Shown here one piece after another: positions 23,957 to 33,317 of a stretch of 42,440 bases of DNA (the first letter of the stretch is position 1; every line of letters begins with the position of its first letter). The notes beneath the pieces were generated by a model that saw only the letters and a list, made by a program, of their open reading frames with translations, had not been told where the DNA came from and searched no databases. The DNA comes from Crocinitomicaceae bacterium (GTDB lineage Bacteria > Bacteroidota > Bacteroidia > Flavobacteriales_D > Crocinitomicaceae). The position numbers and the translations under genes were made by a program. The DNA lies in the NCBI GenBank assembly GCA_014762645.1, contig JABURP010000018.1, forward strand, positions 1-42,440. Direction: 5' to 3'.

Positions 23957-25762
23957 TTATACCTCGGCCATTTCATCTACCTGTTCAAGAAACTCGTTCA
24001 ATAACTGTTGACTATAATCAAGTTCATCCAGAATGTTTGACTTATTTTCTGGGAAAAGTTCAGCATGTTCTTTGAATAATGTTTGGTAATAATGAACCCC
24101 TTCGTTCAGGTTATGAGCAAATTTTGAGAAATATTTCTTTTCTTTTTTATTGATCACATTTCCTGTTTCAGCAAATTTTTGCATTAAATAATCCATGTAT
24201 ATAAAAAGCTCTTTAGAGAACATATTGGGGCGATCCTTTCTACTAATTACATGGGTTCTACCATAAATGTGATCACTGATTTCATGTAAAGTCATTTTTT
24301 GGGAGAAATACGCCATATTCGGTCCAGGGCAAACAGAAACGCCGCTACCTTCAACAGATGTGTCAAGCTGATTAACGAGAAGAGCAGCTGTTCCTAAACC
24401 AACACAGATACATGATTTATCGACAATTTTTTCATATTCCAACTCAAATTTTTCCTTCGGTAACTCCATTGACTCCAATTCTTTTATTTTCAACACCTGG
24501 TACTGTCTTGAAGCTGTACAAATTCCTTTATCACTAAATTCCTTGTTGAGAGCCAGGTATTTTTTAGGGCATGAACTTCCGGGACGACCTTTATCTTTAA
24601 AAGCACTCTTTTCAAGATCTTTCGAGTTTCCTCTTAGATTATTAAACGGAATGTTTAATGGTGAGACATGACTGAGATACAGGTCTTTTTCTTTTGCTTT
24701 AATCAGCTTGTGAAGGGTTATTTCATCAATATTGACAACCTCCGGAACCAATAAAAACGGCGTTCCCCATCCAACAGAATACACCTCATAATAGTCGATT
24801 AAGAATTTGTGTTCCTCCGCTGTTCCTACACCTCCCTGGGCTGAAATCTTAATATCCAATGTACCTTTTGGGGCCAGGATACCTTTTTCTTGTAATGCAT
24901 TGACATATATATCGGTCAGCTCATCTATTAAATCCTGTTTAGACTTTTTAAACTCTTCCAGAATGGGCCCCAGAAGGAAACCATCAGTGGCAAAGGCGTG
25001 ACCCCCACAATTAAGTCCTGATTCAATTCTGAACTCCGATACCCAAAGACCTTTCTTGGCTAAAAGCTTCCCCTGAATTAAGGCGGATCTATAATCACTC
25101 ACCTTTAAAACAAGCTTTTTCTTAAACTCCCCTTTTGCGTTCGGGTAGAAGTCCTTATAATTTTCAATGGACCCAAACAGTCTCGGGTTCATGCCCGCAG
25201 AAAGTATCAGTGATGACCTGAGTTCACTGTTGGCAAATCCTCGCAAAGAAGCGTGTGCATCATTATATTCTATAGGAAGAAGTTCACCGTCCTTATAGTT
25301 TTCTTTATCCACCTTTGTCATGATATTAACATCAAGACTTCCCATGGATAAATTATCTTCCACCCACTGCTTTCGCTCTTCTGGATTATTCGTTGTTGAA
25401 TTCAGCTTGAATAATTCAATTTTTAATCGTGAATTATCCGGCAACATGCTGAAGTAGTCTTTGGTCTCCTGGCGCTTTTCAACTATGGCATTTTTAAATT
25501 CAACGAATGCATCCTGTGACAACTGGTGAATCAAATTTAAATATGCAGTGATCCTTTTGGCCCTGAAATCATCCATCTTATCAGAAATTTCCTGGTATTC
25601 TAGATGGTATCGTTCACAATACATTTTCCGAAGTTTTTCCATAAGAATATCATCTCCAATGGACATGACGGAATCTATACCATAACGAGAAACCTTAAGT
25701 GGTGTGTCAATAGTAAATCCTACTCCCATTACCGGGATGTGAAATGAATGCGTTTCGCTCAT
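23957..25762 (-). CDS. Conserved 601-aa protein of unknown function
   Basis: No signal peptide or membrane helix is evident, so it is probably cytosolic. The N-terminus FHIPVMGVGFTIDTPLKVSRYG and the segments SGLNCGGHAF (about residue 250) and ISAQGGVGTAEEHKFL..VGWGTPFLLVPE (about 310-345) faintly recall FMN-binding TIM barrels such as nitronate monooxygenases. That is only a guess. The C-terminal half has conserved-looking cysteines in SSCPKKY, GICTAS, SCICVGLG and VCPGPNMAYF, which could bind a metal or Fe-S cluster. The start has an unusually good ribosome site for this phylum (AAGGAG, 3 nt before ATG). The gene stands alone, with TACCTTTG (complement at 25865-25872 region) as a possible -7 element. 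Confidence 0.8.
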   Translation of the reverse strand: MSETHSFHIPVMGVGFTIDTPLKVSRYGIDSVMSIGDDILMEKLRKMYCERYHLEYQEISDKMDDFRAKRITAYLNLIHQLSQDAFVEFKNAIVEKRQETKDYFSMLPDNSRLKIELFKLNSTTNNPEERKQWVEDNLSMGSLDVNIMTKVDKENYKDGELLPIEYNDAHASLRGFANSELRSSLILSAGMNPRLFGSIENYKDFYPNAKGEFKKKLVLKVSDYRSALIQGKLLAKKGLWVSEFRIESGLNCGGHAFATDGFLLGPILEEFKKSKQDLIDELTDIYVNALQEKGILAPKGTLDIKISAQGGVGTAEEHKFLIDYYEVYSVGWGTPFLLVPEVVNIDEITLHKLIKAKEKDLYLSHVSPLNIPFNNLRGNSKDLEKSAFKDKGRPGSSCPKKYLALNKEFSDKGICTASRQYQVLKIKELESMELPKEKFELEYEKIVDKSCICVGLGTAALLVNQLDTSVEGSGVSVCPGPNMAYFSQKMTLHEISDHIYGRTHVISRKDRPNMFSKELFIYMDYLMQKFAETGNVINKKEKKYFSKFAHNLNEGVHYYQTLFKEHAELFPENKSNILDELDYSQQLLNEFLEQVDEMAEV

Positions 25763-25959
25763 ATCTCCTTGCTTGTTTGTCCATCAATTTCCAATACGTC
25801 TACTTCCTCTCAGAAATTATGTGTAAATGCACTCTCTTATTAGGACTATTGTAAATAGACGTCAAAGGTAGTCTTATCCTTTATGAGGTTTTATGATATA
25901 GATCATTCTATTAGGTCATTTTATTAGATACCTTCGAACACTTAAAATAACTGGCGTAG

Positions 25960-26709
25960 ATGAAGATTATTACTTATCCTTTCAGATTGATCTACAAGGT
26001 GTATTTTCTACTTTTCTTCGCCACAACATTTACTCTCGCTTACCCTGTGTTTAGGTATTTCCTCCACAGAGAGTCAAGGTACCCTACAGCCTTTAAGTTG
26101 ATGCATGGATTTGCCAAATTTTGGATGTTTTTCTCCGGTATTTATGTAAAAGTAGAAGGGAAGGAGAATTTAAAAATTGCAGGTCCCTGCATTATCTGTT
26201 CAAATCACACTTCATTTCTTGACATCCCATGCCTTTACTCGAGCATTGATCGCTATTTCATTTTTACAGGCAAGAAAGAAATAGCAAAATGGCCGTTATT
26301 CAATATCTTCTATACGTCAGGCATGAATATACTTGTAGACCGGCAGAATGAAAGAGGAGACCTCAAAGCCTTAAGGCGCATGATGCAAGTTCTGGATCAG
26401 GGAAATCCACTGTTTATATTCCCCGAAGGCACTATTTCGAAAAAAGCACCTGAAATGGTTGAATTTAAGCCCGGGGTGGCAATTATTGCGCTAAAGAAGA
26501 AAGTTCCGATTTTACCGATTACGTTCACAACAAATTGGAAAAGACTTGAACGAAAAGGTTTTTTTCAGGGTAACGCCAGCCCTGGTATTGCGAGAATGAT
26601 CGTGCATCCACCCATTTCAACAGAGGGGCTGACAATGCAAGATGCCAATAAATTAATGGCGGAGCTACGCAAAACGATCGGAGGACCTATAGATAATCGT
26701 GGGGATTAA
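25960..26709 (+). CDS. plsC: 1-acyl-sn-glycerol-3-phosphate acyltransferase family protein
   Basis: Membrane-associated acyltransferase that makes phosphatidic acid from lysophosphatidic acid and an acyl donor. At 249 aa it has one N-terminal membrane segment (residues 12-30). The acyltransferase motif I is NHTSFLD (H-x4-D), motif II includes GMNILVDRQN, and motif III is FPEGTIS, followed by PILPITF. The symbol reflects the family; specificity toward ornithine lipid or other lysolipids cannot be excluded. The gene is monocistronic and followed by the first copy of a repeated terminator-containing element. Confidence 0.88.
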   Translation: MKIITYPFRLIYKVYFLLFFATTFTLAYPVFRYFLHRESRYPTAFKLMHGFAKFWMFFSGIYVKVEGKENLKIAGPCIICSNHTSFLDIPCLYSSIDRYFIFTGKKEIAKWPLFNIFYTSGMNILVDRQNERGDLKALRRMMQVLDQGNPLFIFPEGTISKKAPEMVEFKPGVAIIALKKKVPILPITFTTNWKRLERKGFFQGNASPGIARMIVHPPISTEGLTMQDANKLMAELRKTIGGPIDNRGD

Positions 26710-26732
26710 AAAAAATAGCTATCCGTACACCG

Positions 26733-26880
26733 TAGAAAAACAAAAGGCTCACGATTTCTCGAAAGCCTTTATCTCACTGTTGTAGGCCAGTCGAGATATC
26801 TTTCGAACGAATTTATAAAGGACCTAAAGAAATTGGGAACATGTACAAAAGAATAATTAGCGTAATTAAGATATATGAGT
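26733..26880 (+). repeat. Long direct repeat, copy A (with terminator-like hairpin)
   Basis: About 146 nt that recur at 31643-31790, on the other side of the giant FG-GAP gene. The first 40 nt form a hairpin, AAAGGCT with AGCCTTT plus an inner CGA/TCG pairing, placed just after plsC like a terminator. The rest is a conserved tail containing CATGTACAA and AGAATAATT, with no ORF. By eye the two copies agree at roughly three quarters of positions. Confidence 0.75.
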
Positions 26881-27079
26881 AAAACGTCATTTAACCCGTA
26901 AACTAATTGATACTAGTATTCAACCTATACGCATACAGTTCAACTTTGCATTTAGAGGTATCCAAATTATTCATATTCAACCAGTCGAAACAGAATAATC
27001 ATATCTTGAATTGATATACTTCATGTTTTTTAAAGAGGTCAGGAGGTAATTTCGAACGAGTTAACTAATTCAACTGAAA
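26881..27079. other. AT-rich intergenic leader of the FG-GAP gene
   Basis: With repeat copy A, this completes the 370-nt gap between plsC and the giant gene. I see no ORF and no convincing -33/-7 pair. GAGGTCAGGAGG at 27036-27047 is purine-rich but too far (about 30 nt) from the ATG for a ribosome site. Confidence 0.4.
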
Positions 27080-30000
27080 ATGACAAAACTGATCCTTTTT
27101 TTAGCAATCTTAATATATACTAGTCTTACTATAGGGCAAAACTGGCAGGAAGTTCACAAAGAATTACCACCACCAAATATTGGCGCAGATAACCAATGGT
27201 TTGGTCATGATGTTGCCATTGATGGAAACTATGCTGTAATTGGTGTCCCAGGAATTAATAATTTTCAAGGTTTAGCATACGTCTACTTCTTTGATGGAGT
27301 AAACTGGGAGCGTCAAGCTACACTGACAGCTTCTGATGCTGCAAACTTCAATCGTTTTGGAAAGTCGGTTGCTATTTCTGGTGACAAGGTTGTAGTTGGT
27401 GCAGATGGTAAAGCGATTGTCGGTTCATATTCGGGTACTGCTTATATTTTTGAAAAGCCAGTGGGTGGGTGGTCAGACATGGCCGAGACCGCACAACTGG
27501 ACGCATCTGATCCGGGACCGTACGTTTATTTTGGACAATCTGTGGCCATTGATGATTCCATTGTTGTGATAGGGGCAAAAGGAAAAGTACAAGGGGTGAG
27601 TGGAAATGCAGGTGCTGTATATGTATTTAGTGAACCCCTTACAGGATGGGTAAATACTACTGAGACAGCACAACTAAGTGCATCCGATTATGCAACTGAT
27701 GATTACCTGGGTACAGATGTGGATATATCTGGAAACGTTATTGTTGCAGGAGCATATTTGGATGATGATAATGGTATTGATGCAGGTATGGTCTATGTTT
27801 TTACAAAACCAGGAGCAGTTTGGACAAGCGGAACTCAAGACGCTAAGCTGAGTGCTTCTGACGGAGCTACAGGAGACGAATTGGGTGGTAGTGTTGCTAT
27901 TGACGGAGATGTGATCGTTGCTGGGGCAGAAGAAGATGATGACAATGGGTCGGGTTCAGGTTCGGCGTATGTCTTTGTAAAACCAGGAGCTACATGGTTA
28001 ACAGGAACAGAAACAGCTAAACTAACTTCTTCTGATGGAACAGTACTGGATCATCATGGGGCTGATGTTCAGATCGAAGGAGATCAAATAATTGTTGGAG
28101 CGGATAATGATGATGCTGTGGTTACTGGTGGTGGATCTGCATATATATATGAAAAACCAGGAGGTGGTTGGACAACAGCAACGGAAACAGCCAAATTTAC
28201 TGCTAGTGACGCAGGAACAACTGATTTCTTAGGATGGAGAGTAGCTATCAGTGGAACACGTGCCTTAGTGGTTGCGAAAAATGATGATGAATATGGCACT
28301 GATGCAGGTTCGGTTTATTTCTATGAAAAGCCAGGGGCGAATTGGCTTACTGTTACAGAAACAAGTAAAATTTTAGCCTATTACGAATCATTTGAAGCTT
28401 CATTTTTTGGGTCAGATGTCGCAATTGATGGAAATTATGCAGTGATTGGTTCAAGAGGTGCAGCTAACTATCAAGGGGTGGCCCATGTATTATTTTGGGA
28501 TGGAAATACCTGGAACTATTTGGCAAAACTAACAAGTTCTGATGGTGTCTCAGGAGATTGGCTGGGCCTTTCAGTTGATATTTCAGGGGATGTAATCGTT
28601 GTTGGAGCACATTATGATGATGACAATGGCAATGCATCAGGTTCTGCTTACGTATTCGTGAAACCCGGAGGTGGTTGGGTAGATATGAATGAAACCGCTA
28701 AATTATTGCCAAGTGTAGGATTTCAGGAAGATTACTTTGGGCGGGATGTTGCCATCTCAGGAGATGTGATTGTTATTGGTGCTGATGGAGATGATGTGGG
28801 CGTAGGTAATTCTGGTGGCGTATTCGTCTACGAAAAACCGGGTGGCGGTTGGACCAACATGATAGAGACCTGCCAATTGGCTCCTTCAGATCCGACAGCT
28901 GGTGGCCTGTTTGGTTATTCAGTAGATATTGATGGGGATAACATTGTAGTAGGTGCTTATGGAAATAACATCAATGGAAGTGATGCAGGTGCGGCGTACG
29001 TATATACCAAGCCAGGTTTGAATTGGGTGAATATGACTGAAACTGCCAAGTTATTGGCTTCAGACGGAGTTGCTCAGGATTTTCTTGGATATTCAGTAGC
29101 TATTTCAGGTGATAATGTGGTTGTAGGAGCGCATCAGGATGACCCTAATGGCTCCAATAGTGGATCTGCATATATTTATACAAAACCGGGTGCAGCATGG
29201 ACAAACATGAACGAAACAGCAAAGCTCACAGCCTCTAATGGTAGTAGTTCAGATTATTTCGGTCAGGCAGTGAATATCTTCAATGATTATATCATTATTG
29301 GTAGTAAGTACGTGGATGACCCCAGCGTACAGGCAGGATCCTCATATTTCTTTGCAAAACCTGTTGGAGGATGGGTGACAAGTACTGAAGACCTGGAACT
29401 ACAACCTGCCATTCTAACGGCCAACGACAACTTTGGTAATTCAGTAGCTATTAGCGATCAATTCATTGTTGCAGGAGCACAAACGGATGATATTGCCGGT
29501 ATTAATCAAGCTGGATCGGTTTCATTTTTTAAGATTTGTCAACATACTGCAAATACGATCAATCCAACGGCTTGTGGTACGTACACTTCACCTAGTGGTA
29601 ATTATACCTGGACTGCAACAGGGACATATATGGATACTATTCCCAATACTTGTGGTAGTGATAGCGTTTTAACCATCAACCTAACGATTAACCCATTAGA
29701 TGATGCAACTTTCAATTATACAATGAATAATTATTGTACTGGTGCAGGAAATGAGACACCAACCGTGACATTTCCTGGCGGGACTTTTACCAGTACTCCG
29801 GTCGGATTGAATATCAATTCAACAAGCGGGGAGATTGACTTTAGTTTGAGTACTCCTGGACTTTACACTGTTACCTATTTAACAAATGGAACTTGTCCAA
29901 ATTCATCAAATTTTATAATTGATTATGCTGTAATAGATTCTGATGGTGACGGATTAACCGATTGTGATGAAAGTAATATTTACGGAACAGATCCAAATGA

Positions 30001-31627
30001 TCCTGATACTGACAGTGATGGATTGAGTGATGGTATAGAAGTGTTGGTTGCCGGAACTAATCCGTTAAATGCTGATTCGGATAATGATGGGCTGTGTGAC
30101 GGGCCGAATAGTGTTGGAGGGACCTGTTTAGGTGGAGAAGATATAGATGCTGACGGTGTTGTTGATGCAGGAGAAACAGACCCACTAAACGACGATACAG
30201 ACGGCGATATGTGTGGTGATGCTACTGATCCTAATCCACTGGTATACTCTCCCGATAGTGATGGGGATGGATTTGGAAATGATTGTGATATCTGTGAAGG
30301 GGATGATTTAACAGGAGATAATGATGGAGATGGTTTTTGTGCGAATATAGATTGTGATGATAATGACCCAAACCAATTCCCAGGTCAGGTTTGGTATGCA
30401 GACTGTGATGGAGATGGTTATTTCAGTGATGTTCCAGTTACGAACTGTTTTATGCCAGCAACTTCATGTAATGACTTGAGTGCACCAGACGGTGGCTACA
30501 CCAATACATTCCCTACCAATCCGGATTGTGATGATGAAAACCCAAACCTTTACCCTGGAACGATTTGGTACGAAGATGCTGACAATGATGGTTTTGGAGA
30601 TGCCGGAAGTTTTGTGGTTCAATGCATGCAGCCAGCAAACTATGTTTCAGATAATACAGATTGTGACGACAATGATCCAAACAATTTCCCAGGCAATCCG
30701 GAGGTGTGTGACGGATTTGATAACAATTGTAATTCAATACCGGACGACGGAGTTGTCTATGTGGATTACTACCCTGATATGGATGGTGATGGATTTGGAG
30801 ACGTAGGAGGTGTTGTGGTTTCAACATGTGACGGACCACCTGCAAATTATGTTGCGGATAGTACAGACTGTGTAGATAGTGACAATTCCATTTACCCTGG
30901 CGCCACAGAAGTTCCTGATGATGGAATTGATCAGGACTGTAATGGGTTTGATGCAGTAACTTGTTATGAAGATTTGGACGGTGATGGATATGGAAGTACT
31001 ACAGTTGTCATTGCCGCTGATGGTAGCTGTGATGCAGTGCAAAATGAATCAGCTGTAGATACAGACTGTGATGACACGAACAATCAGGTGAATCCTAGTA
31101 TGACTGAGTTTGGCTGCAATGGTCTCGACGACGACTGTAATCCGGCTTCACTAGATGTCTTTTCTATTGATATAACGACAACATCCTCAGGTATGCTGAT
31201 CGTTGCCAATAACACCACGGCAGATGCGTACCAGTGGATTGACTGTGCAAATGGCAATCAACCCATAGCAGGAGAGACCGGACAAACCTTCCTGGCTACA
31301 GGAGATGGAGAATATGCTGTGATTATCTATAAAGATGATTGTGCCGATACCTCAAACTGTGTGGTTATTAGTTCTATCGGTCTGGATGAGAAACAAACAG
31401 CTAGTGTAAGCGTCTATCCAAACCCAGCACGGAATTTGATTAAAATCGTTTCAAGTACTGAAATTGAGAATATTGAACTGCTTGATATGCAGGGTAGAGT
31501 ATTATCTGTAGTGTACAACAAGGAAAATCAACAAGTTGATGTTTCTACGTTAGAGTCTGGACGCTACATTCTGCGCGTTCAAGTAAGTGGGAAAACAAGT
31601 ATTATCCATATAGAGGTCGTGAGGTAG
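27080..31627 (+). CDS. Giant secreted FG-GAP / thrombospondin-3 / MopE-repeat T9SS protein
   Basis: A 1515-aa surface protein. The signal peptide is residues 1-19. Fourteen FG-GAP-type repeats (about 30-815) each carry a core like VAISGDVIVVGA and an acidic DDDNG-type Ca2+-binding loop. Repeat 8 (IDGNYAVIGSRG) resembles repeat 1 (IDGNYAVIGVPG), suggesting two seven-bladed propellers. A beta domain follows (815-955), then thrombospondin type 3-like Asp-rich repeats (955-1075, DSDGDGLTD, DTDSDGLSDG), then five or so MopE-like 'putative metal-binding' repeats (1075-1370, DCDDNDPNQFPG, DGDGFGD). A T9SS sorting domain ends the protein (1440-1515, VYPNPARNLIKI). It is probably a Ca2+-stabilised adhesin. 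Its gene is bracketed by a direct repeat. Confidence 0.92.
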   Translation: MTKLILFLAILIYTSLTIGQNWQEVHKELPPPNIGADNQWFGHDVAIDGNYAVIGVPGINNFQGLAYVYFFDGVNWERQATLTASDAANFNRFGKSVAISGDKVVVGADGKAIVGSYSGTAYIFEKPVGGWSDMAETAQLDASDPGPYVYFGQSVAIDDSIVVIGAKGKVQGVSGNAGAVYVFSEPLTGWVNTTETAQLSASDYATDDYLGTDVDISGNVIVAGAYLDDDNGIDAGMVYVFTKPGAVWTSGTQDAKLSASDGATGDELGGSVAIDGDVIVAGAEEDDDNGSGSGSAYVFVKPGATWLTGTETAKLTSSDGTVLDHHGADVQIEGDQIIVGADNDDAVVTGGGSAYIYEKPGGGWTTATETAKFTASDAGTTDFLGWRVAISGTRALVVAKNDDEYGTDAGSVYFYEKPGANWLTVTETSKILAYYESFEASFFGSDVAIDGNYAVIGSRGAANYQGVAHVLFWDGNTWNYLAKLTSSDGVSGDWLGLSVDISGDVIVVGAHYDDDNGNASGSAYVFVKPGGGWVDMNETAKLLPSVGFQEDYFGRDVAISGDVIVIGADGDDVGVGNSGGVFVYEKPGGGWTNMIETCQLAPSDPTAGGLFGYSVDIDGDNIVVGAYGNNINGSDAGAAYVYTKPGLNWVNMTETAKLLASDGVAQDFLGYSVAISGDNVVVGAHQDDPNGSNSGSAYIYTKPGAAWTNMNETAKLTASNGSSSDYFGQAVNIFNDYIIIGSKYVDDPSVQAGSSYFFAKPVGGWVTSTEDLELQPAILTANDNFGNSVAISDQFIVAGAQTDDIAGINQAGSVSFFKICQHTANTINPTACGTYTSPSGNYTWTATGTYMDTIPNTCGSDSVLTINLTINPLDDATFNYTMNNYCTGAGNETPTVTFPGGTFTSTPVGLNINSTSGEIDFSLSTPGLYTVTYLTNGTCPNSSNFIIDYAVIDSDGDGLTDCDESNIYGTDPNDPDTDSDGLSDGIEVLVAGTNPLNADSDNDGLCDGPNSVGGTCLGGEDIDADGVVDAGETDPLNDDTDGDMCGDATDPNPLVYSPDSDGDGFGNDCDICEGDDLTGDNDGDGFCANIDCDDNDPNQFPGQVWYADCDGDGYFSDVPVTNCFMPATSCNDLSAPDGGYTNTFPTNPDCDDENPNLYPGTIWYEDADNDGFGDAGSFVVQCMQPANYVSDNTDCDDNDPNNFPGNPEVCDGFDNNCNSIPDDGVVYVDYYPDMDGDGFGDVGGVVVSTCDGPPANYVADSTDCVDSDNSIYPGATEVPDDGIDQDCNGFDAVTCYEDLDGDGYGSTTVVIAADGSCDAVQNESAVDTDCDDTNNQVNPSMTEFGCNGLDDDCNPASLDVFSIDITTTSSGMLIVANNTTADAYQWIDCANGNQPIAGETGQTFLATGDGEYAVIIYKDDCADTSNCVVISSIGLDEKQTASVSVYPNPARNLIKIVSSTEIENIELLDMQGRVLSVVYNKENQQVDVSTLESGRYILRVQVSGKTSIIHIEVVR

Positions 31628-31642
31628 TAAAATCTTTATGAG

Positions 31643-31790
31643 AAAAAAAACAAAAGGCTCTCGATTTTTCGAAAGCCTTTATCTCACCTGTTGTGGTCAA
31701 GCCGGGACATCTCTCGAACCAATTTATAGATGATCTATAGAAGTTGGGAGCATGTACAAGAGAATAATTGGTATAATAAAATATAAGAGT
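31643..31790 (+). repeat. Long direct repeat, copy B (with terminator-like hairpin)
   Basis: Second copy of the element at 26733-26880, starting 15 nt after the FG-GAP gene stop. The hairpin AAAGGCT...AGCCTTT and inner TCGA pairing are conserved, as is the tail with CATGTACAA and AGAATAATT. It probably terminates the giant gene. Confidence 0.75.
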
Positions 31791-31955
31791 CGAATATTGC
31801 GTATCAGGTAAATTTCACGATACTATTTTGTGATTCTAAATTTATAACCTTAAATACTTAATGTGTTTATAGATTTTGAAAACCCTGCGCTTTGATGTTG
31901 AATTATAATAGAAGCAAAAAGTTATATTGATATTATTTCGATCCAATTATTACTC
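31791..31955. other. Intergenic remainder with no visible gene
   Basis: Together with copy B this makes the 328-nt gap between the convergent FG-GAP and YceI genes. It is AT-rich and holds no ORF or clear hairpin. Confidence 0.4.
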
Positions 31956-32594
31956 TTATTCAATCTTATTTAGAGTGACAATTTTGATGTCCAACTCAAT
32001 ATCCTTGTCGACTTGTGATTCATCAGATTCATTCCCCACATAATCAATATTCCATAGAAACCTGTTAAAGGAAAATTTAGTAGAAAACTGCTGCCCATCA
32101 TTGTGAATTTTGAATGTGACACTATTTGTGACATCTTTAATGGTTAAATCACCTGATACCTGAGAACTGTCTTCATTTATTGAAACTGTTTTAGTTATCA
32201 CAAATTTGGAAGTAGGAAACTTACTGGTTTCGAAGAAATCCTCACTCTTCATGTGGTCAATAAACCGCTTTCTTGGTACTGGTTCATGTGACGGTATATC
32301 TGTAACCTCAATGCTATTCATGTCAACTACAAATTGTCCCCCAATTAATTTGTCGCCTTCCATTACTGTATATCCATTCATCAATTGAATTCTACCTACA
32401 TGTTTACCTCTCCCCATCATTTTAGTCCCCTTCCAGTCAATTGTAGATTTTGACAAGTCGACAAGTAGCGTGTCATTACTGATATCAGTGCTCAATGTAC
32501 CATTTAGATTCAGTGATGAGTTTTCAGTATTCTCCTGGTTAGAGCAAGACACAACAAATGCCATCAAACATATAAGTATTCTCACATTACTCAT
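31956..32594 (-). CDS. YceI family lipoprotein
   Basis: A 212-aa lipoprotein. The signal is residues 1-16 with lipobox VVSC (Cys17). A YceI beta-barrel domain follows, with DLSKSTIDWKG near 45, GGQFVVDMNSIEVTD, the segment HMKSEDFFETSKFPTSKFVITK, SGDLTIKDVTNSVTF and a late FNRFLWNIDYV. YceI proteins bind polyisoprenoid-like lipids in the periplasm. Their physiological role is mostly unknown. Its ATG overlaps the end of the dioxygenase-like gene by 8 nt, so the two are translated from one message. Confidence 0.9.
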   Translation of the reverse strand: MSNVRILICLMAFVVSCSNQENTENSSLNLNGTLSTDISNDTLLVDLSKSTIDWKGTKMMGRGKHVGRIQLMNGYTVMEGDKLIGGQFVVDMNSIEVTDIPSHEPVPRKRFIDHMKSEDFFETSKFPTSKFVITKTVSINEDSSQVSGDLTIKDVTNSVTFKIHNDGQQFSTKFSFNRFLWNIDYVGNESDESQVDKDIELDIKIVTLNKIE

Positions 32595-33222
32595 AACTTG
32601 GTATATTTCTTCCTAATATGATATTTCGTTTCCCAACCAGTAATTCACCCTCTTTCTTCATACTCAACAATCCGGAACTTTCACCTCTAGCCGGCTCTGG
32701 ATTTACTTCATTTTCTTGTAAGAGGCTATCACCTTCAAAATGACAACTGTTTAACCAATAATACTTGCCATTCGGTTCAAGTATGGTGAAATGAATATGA
32801 GCTGGTTCCCCTCTGTTTGGATATGGTGCTGGTTTTATTGTATAAAATGAATAGTACCCATTTTCATCCGTCTTTAACCATGTTCTGTTATATCCATGTC
32901 GTAGTCCCCATCCTTTGGAATTTTCATTTGGAGCATAAATCCCCTCCTGATCCGTATGATATACATAGACGATAACATCTTTAGCGGGTGTTTTACCATC
33001 CTTCTGATAAACCGTTCCTTCTATTTTTATTCTGATGCCTTCACCTTTAAAATCAGGCAACGTATCCGTTGCTTTAAGTTCTCGATCACCATACTCAAAT
33101 ATGGCTTCACAACCTTCACAAGGCCCTCCGACCAGTCTTGTGCTATCAGAAATTTCATTTTGAACATTTAAACAAGAAGATAAAATAAGAATGATTAATA
33201 CATTACTAATTACGGTCTTCAT
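32587..33222 (-). CDS. Lipoprotein of the intradiol ring-cleavage dioxygenase family
   Basis: A 211-aa lipoprotein. The signal ends LILSSC, with Cys17 from the ATG at 33222. The catalytic beta-sandwich resembles protocatechuate 3,4-dioxygenase beta. Candidate Fe(III) ligands are the Tyr of GIYAP, the Tyr of PAPYPN and both His of AHIHF, all present. The enzymes use O2 to split catechol-type rings between the hydroxyls. Export to the envelope is unusual for the classic cytosolic enzymes, so the substrate may be external. A longer TTG start at 33240 is rejected because it lies in the -7 promoter element. yceI overlaps its 3' end, and a LytTR regulator gene is next upstream in the same direction. 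Confidence 0.85.
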   Translation of the reverse strand: MKTVISNVLIILILSSCLNVQNEISDSTRLVGGPCEGCEAIFEYGDRELKATDTLPDFKGEGIRIKIEGTVYQKDGKTPAKDVIVYVYHTDQEGIYAPNENSKGWGLRHGYNRTWLKTDENGYYSFYTIKPAPYPNRGEPAHIHFTILEPNGKYYWLNSCHFEGDSLLQENEVNPEPARGESSGLLSMKKEGELLVGKRNIILGRNIPSYE

Positions 33223-33237
33223 CTTTACTCTTTTTAG

Positions 33238-33264
33238 CAAAGGTATGATGTAGTTTTACTACAA
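33238..33264 (-). promoter_or_regulatory. Promoter with palindromic operator-like spacer
   Basis: On the minus strand, TTG (33264-33262) and TACCTTTG (33245-33238) are 16 nt apart. The spacer is almost filled by the perfect palindrome TGTAGT-AAA-ACTACA (33263-33249). The position between the two elements suggests an operator or a structured DNA site for a regulator of the dioxygenase-yceI operon. Confidence 0.5.
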
Positions 33265-33317
33265 ATTAAGACATGTATGCTGAAACGAGTCAAATAGTTA
33301 CTAACCCGTTTGAATCG

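Noticed and set aside
26733-31790. Composite transposon around the FG-GAP gene
   Set aside because: The flanking repeats contain no transposase ORF or terminal inverted repeats, and no target duplication was seen.
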